The notes beneath the pieces were generated by a model that searched no databases, was not told the DNA's origin, and worked only from the letters and a program-made list of their open reading frames with translations. This document shows positions 6,501 through 6,719 of a stretch of DNA of 6,719 nucleotides, in pieces. The first letter of the stretch is position 1. The number at the start of each line of letters is the position of its first letter. This stretch comes from Candidatus Hydrogenedentes bacterium UBA2224 (GTDB taxonomy: Bacteria; Hydrogenedentota; Hydrogenedentia; Hydrogenedentales; SLHB01): positions 921 to 7,639 of the forward strand of contig DDYW01000207.1 in assembly GCA_002348185.1 (NCBI GenBank), read 5' to 3'. The position numbers and the translations under genes are program-made.

Positions 6501-6719
6501 GGCCGACTGGGACGACATCCTCTACGACGTCTTCGACCAGTTCTATCCCTTTAACGTGGCGGCACCGAACCCGCCCGTGCCGTGGCAGCAGCTTGATCCC
6601 TATGCCATGGGCGATTTCATCCAGGGGCCCGACGAAGCGCAGCTCGACGGCAAAGTCTTCCTGCCGACGCGGCTGACGCGGAATCCCGCGCCCGCGATCC
6701 CGGGCTACGAGCAGGACGA
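3541..6719 (+). CDS. gspK: Giant GspK/PilX-like minor pseudopilin, 3' end cut
   Basis: Frame 1 stays open from ATG 3541 to the window edge, giving at least 1059 residues with no stop. MRRSDRRG is a basic leader, and QALVVAIFVLAFLTAIAIAF is the membrane helix (about 9-28). Position 5 after the Gly is Val, not Glu, as is characteristic of GspK. The stretch VQAAQAAEAGIAMAQAFL fits the GspK/PilX helix ('AlalAeAGieaA'). GRVAVLVEDATAKANLN at 384-400 matches the family 'v.ivDExGKiNLN' segment. RPLTIAHSFSRN (612-623) and LRLDYNYA (644-651) resemble the second 'yLTvyS...iNvNtA' segment. Asp-rich, probably calcium-binding repeats lie at about 158-321, with an EF-hand-like loop at 513-522. Beyond about residue 700 the protein is unlike GspK: IRINEMM at 784-790 recalls the first strand of lamin-tail domains, and LPPGRYYLLVST at 930-941 looks like a beta-sandwich strand. 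Usual GspK is about 300-350 residues, so this is at least threefold larger. It probably caps the pseudopilus tip. A long minus-strand frame opposite its first half is a shadow. Confidence 0.8.
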   Translation, partial: MRRSDRRGQALVVAIFVLAFLTAIAIAFYTSTTMQLRRAVNVTNRVQAAQAAEAGIAMAQAFLRHDAVIHNTYTSYDFAFSTYFNGAAFREKDWAFPAGSAVPKVPRDVAETLADRLYIPRVQGADPVVAPYDFTGDFVVEQTFGALTPAEQIDVWADVDNNEDGLRDSVWLPLPLDVFFLDDGIDNDLDGLIDESQRMGEDGLDNNYDGVIDDADEVTDAKYVEPERALFVYYGGNDGLDNDGDGLIDENDEQNRLFFTAPLTDGSGNPLGPINVRVNIEAPNFPIGLTVNGVPPNTTVTVSDVDVLDNDYDLVINNSQEYAFADPSGAWVPVQRWDVVTREANVDLVINAFNDIDTSYLTALGFAAGTHLTSTGEPVCRVVGRVAVLVEDATAKANLNIINGYAPHYGSLAGDGFNQDRMASGGNAAGPPITRNLDQGLDPSEWDARILPLSGPAKAGSLAQMRTGAPDGEGLSVAGALPGDPLMYDAGFPGYGRVDDNGNALWAAISGIDWDGNGWPYDGVIPFDYNSDNAFEFPNLQGVDEPQEYSPYRTPRNLVAENDGLNNDLILNATTSDTLTDEFGELGDWYYRTKRQLDLPAGIGVVTSALWRPLTIAHSFSRNDRHRLFDAEGELLEKPELSGLRLDYNYALAGQIDAMLSQDWGYNFSNRLLPLGLPLEAENFSLGLLRENVGVVPVGMSGNAAPLPQGILGNLIGDTGRFPADTGLRRLQLAADLVDRRDADHAQTELTAGVPDRWWNDTLGGSAAGDPRRIEYTAAGLESIRINEMMVRPVRRVEAEMTVDPANPTYQALFKFDPADPPDYTTYLDPNGFSYPGAPDFLMLAENFETHPDYLNKIADYEALTGVTFAATTSGWNAGGNAAPLFLGNRAYMYTAARYLTNPPDTAYELGLTEDPPDVVQFLFAPSAQLPPGRYYLLVSTLDGTGAPTAPEAWNLDYAVKYCVRNLTPPAAPTYPTEYPVFGSGKRADWDDILYDVFDQFYPFNVAAPNPPVPWQQLDPYAMGDFIQGPDEAQLDGKVFLPTRLTRNPAPAIPGYEQD
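4012..4503 (+). repeat. Asp-rich calcium-binding-like repeats inside the gspK-like gene
   Basis: Three clear copies of a 14-17 residue unit occur: DDGIDNDLDGLIDE (4084-4125), EDGLDNNYDGVIDDADE (4141-4191) and NDGLDNDGDGLIDENDE (4249-4299). A degenerate copy, VDVLDNDYDLVINNSQE (4453-4503), has lost the key glycines. A related element, DVDNNEDGLRD (4012-4044), precedes them. Copies two and three share the identical 15 bases GACGGGCTCGACAAC (4144-4158 and 4252-4266), consistent with internal duplication. The D-x-D-x-D-G pattern is that of thrombospondin type 3 and EF-hand-like loops that bind calcium. Binding here is inferred, not shown. Confidence 0.75.
5077..5106 (+). other. EF-hand/dockerin-like loop in the GspK-like protein
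   Basis: The codons spell DWDGNGWPYD, residues 513-522. Asp at loop positions 1 and 3, Asn at 5 and Gly at 6 fit the D-x-[DN]-x-[DN]-G core of EF-hand and dockerin loops, with an acidic residue at 10 rather than the usual 12. It stands alone, well after the repeat cluster. It is a plausible extra calcium site, but a single short motif. Confidence 0.4.
5890..6369 (+). other. Possible lamin-tail-like or other beta-sandwich region of the GspK-like protein
   Basis: IRINEMMVRP at residues 784-793 looks like the opening 'v.INEimanP' strand of lamin-tail domains, which are often attached to bacterial secreted and surface proteins. About 140 residues later, LPPGRYYLLVSTLDG (930-944) has the look of a late 'lpaGxYyvl' strand in beta-sandwich folds. 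Between them I see no certain 'EWIELYN' signature, so the assignment is tentative and the region may be another beta domain. Confidence 0.35.

Overview
The window holds five consecutive plus-strand genes encoding prepilin-like proteins, in the classic type II secretion (T2SS) pseudopilin order gspG-gspH-gspI-gspJ-gspK. Both ends are cut: the gspG-like gene lacks its first codons, and the gspK-like gene runs off the right edge with no stop codon. No RNA gene, mobile element, CRISPR array or promoter is visible. Transcription presumably starts upstream of the window.

The DNA is GC-rich with mostly G/C third codon positions, and a T2SS-like pseudopilin set implies a diderm bacterium. All the proteins except the GspI-like one are far larger than proteobacterial counterparts, and the GspK-like protein carries 'D-N-D-x-D-G-L-I-D' repeats. 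From memory, this resembles PVC-type or Hydrogenedentes-like environmental bacteria (Planctomycetes, Verrucomicrobia, Lentisphaerae and relatives). That placement is inference, and no marker gene is present to confirm it.

Layout: 1-789, GspG-like major pseudopilin with the DPW motif and a C-terminal DDI-N-NW calcium loop. 790-849, gap with a 13-bp hairpin. 850-1749, GspH/FimT-like. 1760-2179, GspI/PilV-like, nearly abutting gspH, with its Shine-Dalgarno sequence overlapping the gspH stop. 2180-2223, gap with a bulged hairpin. 2224-3465, GspJ/PilW-like. 3466-3540, gap with a 9-bp hairpin. 3541 to the right edge, a giant GspK/PilX-like protein of at least 1059 residues.

From the known family, GspG builds the periplasmic pseudopilus, GspH links the tip to the shaft, and GspI-J-K form the tip complex. 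Here the tip protein has gained Asp-rich, probably calcium-binding repeats and a long beta-rich C-terminal region, so the tip would be much bulkier than in model systems. The most notable point is this elaborated, possibly calcium-dependent tip protein. I see no wholly unfamiliar system.
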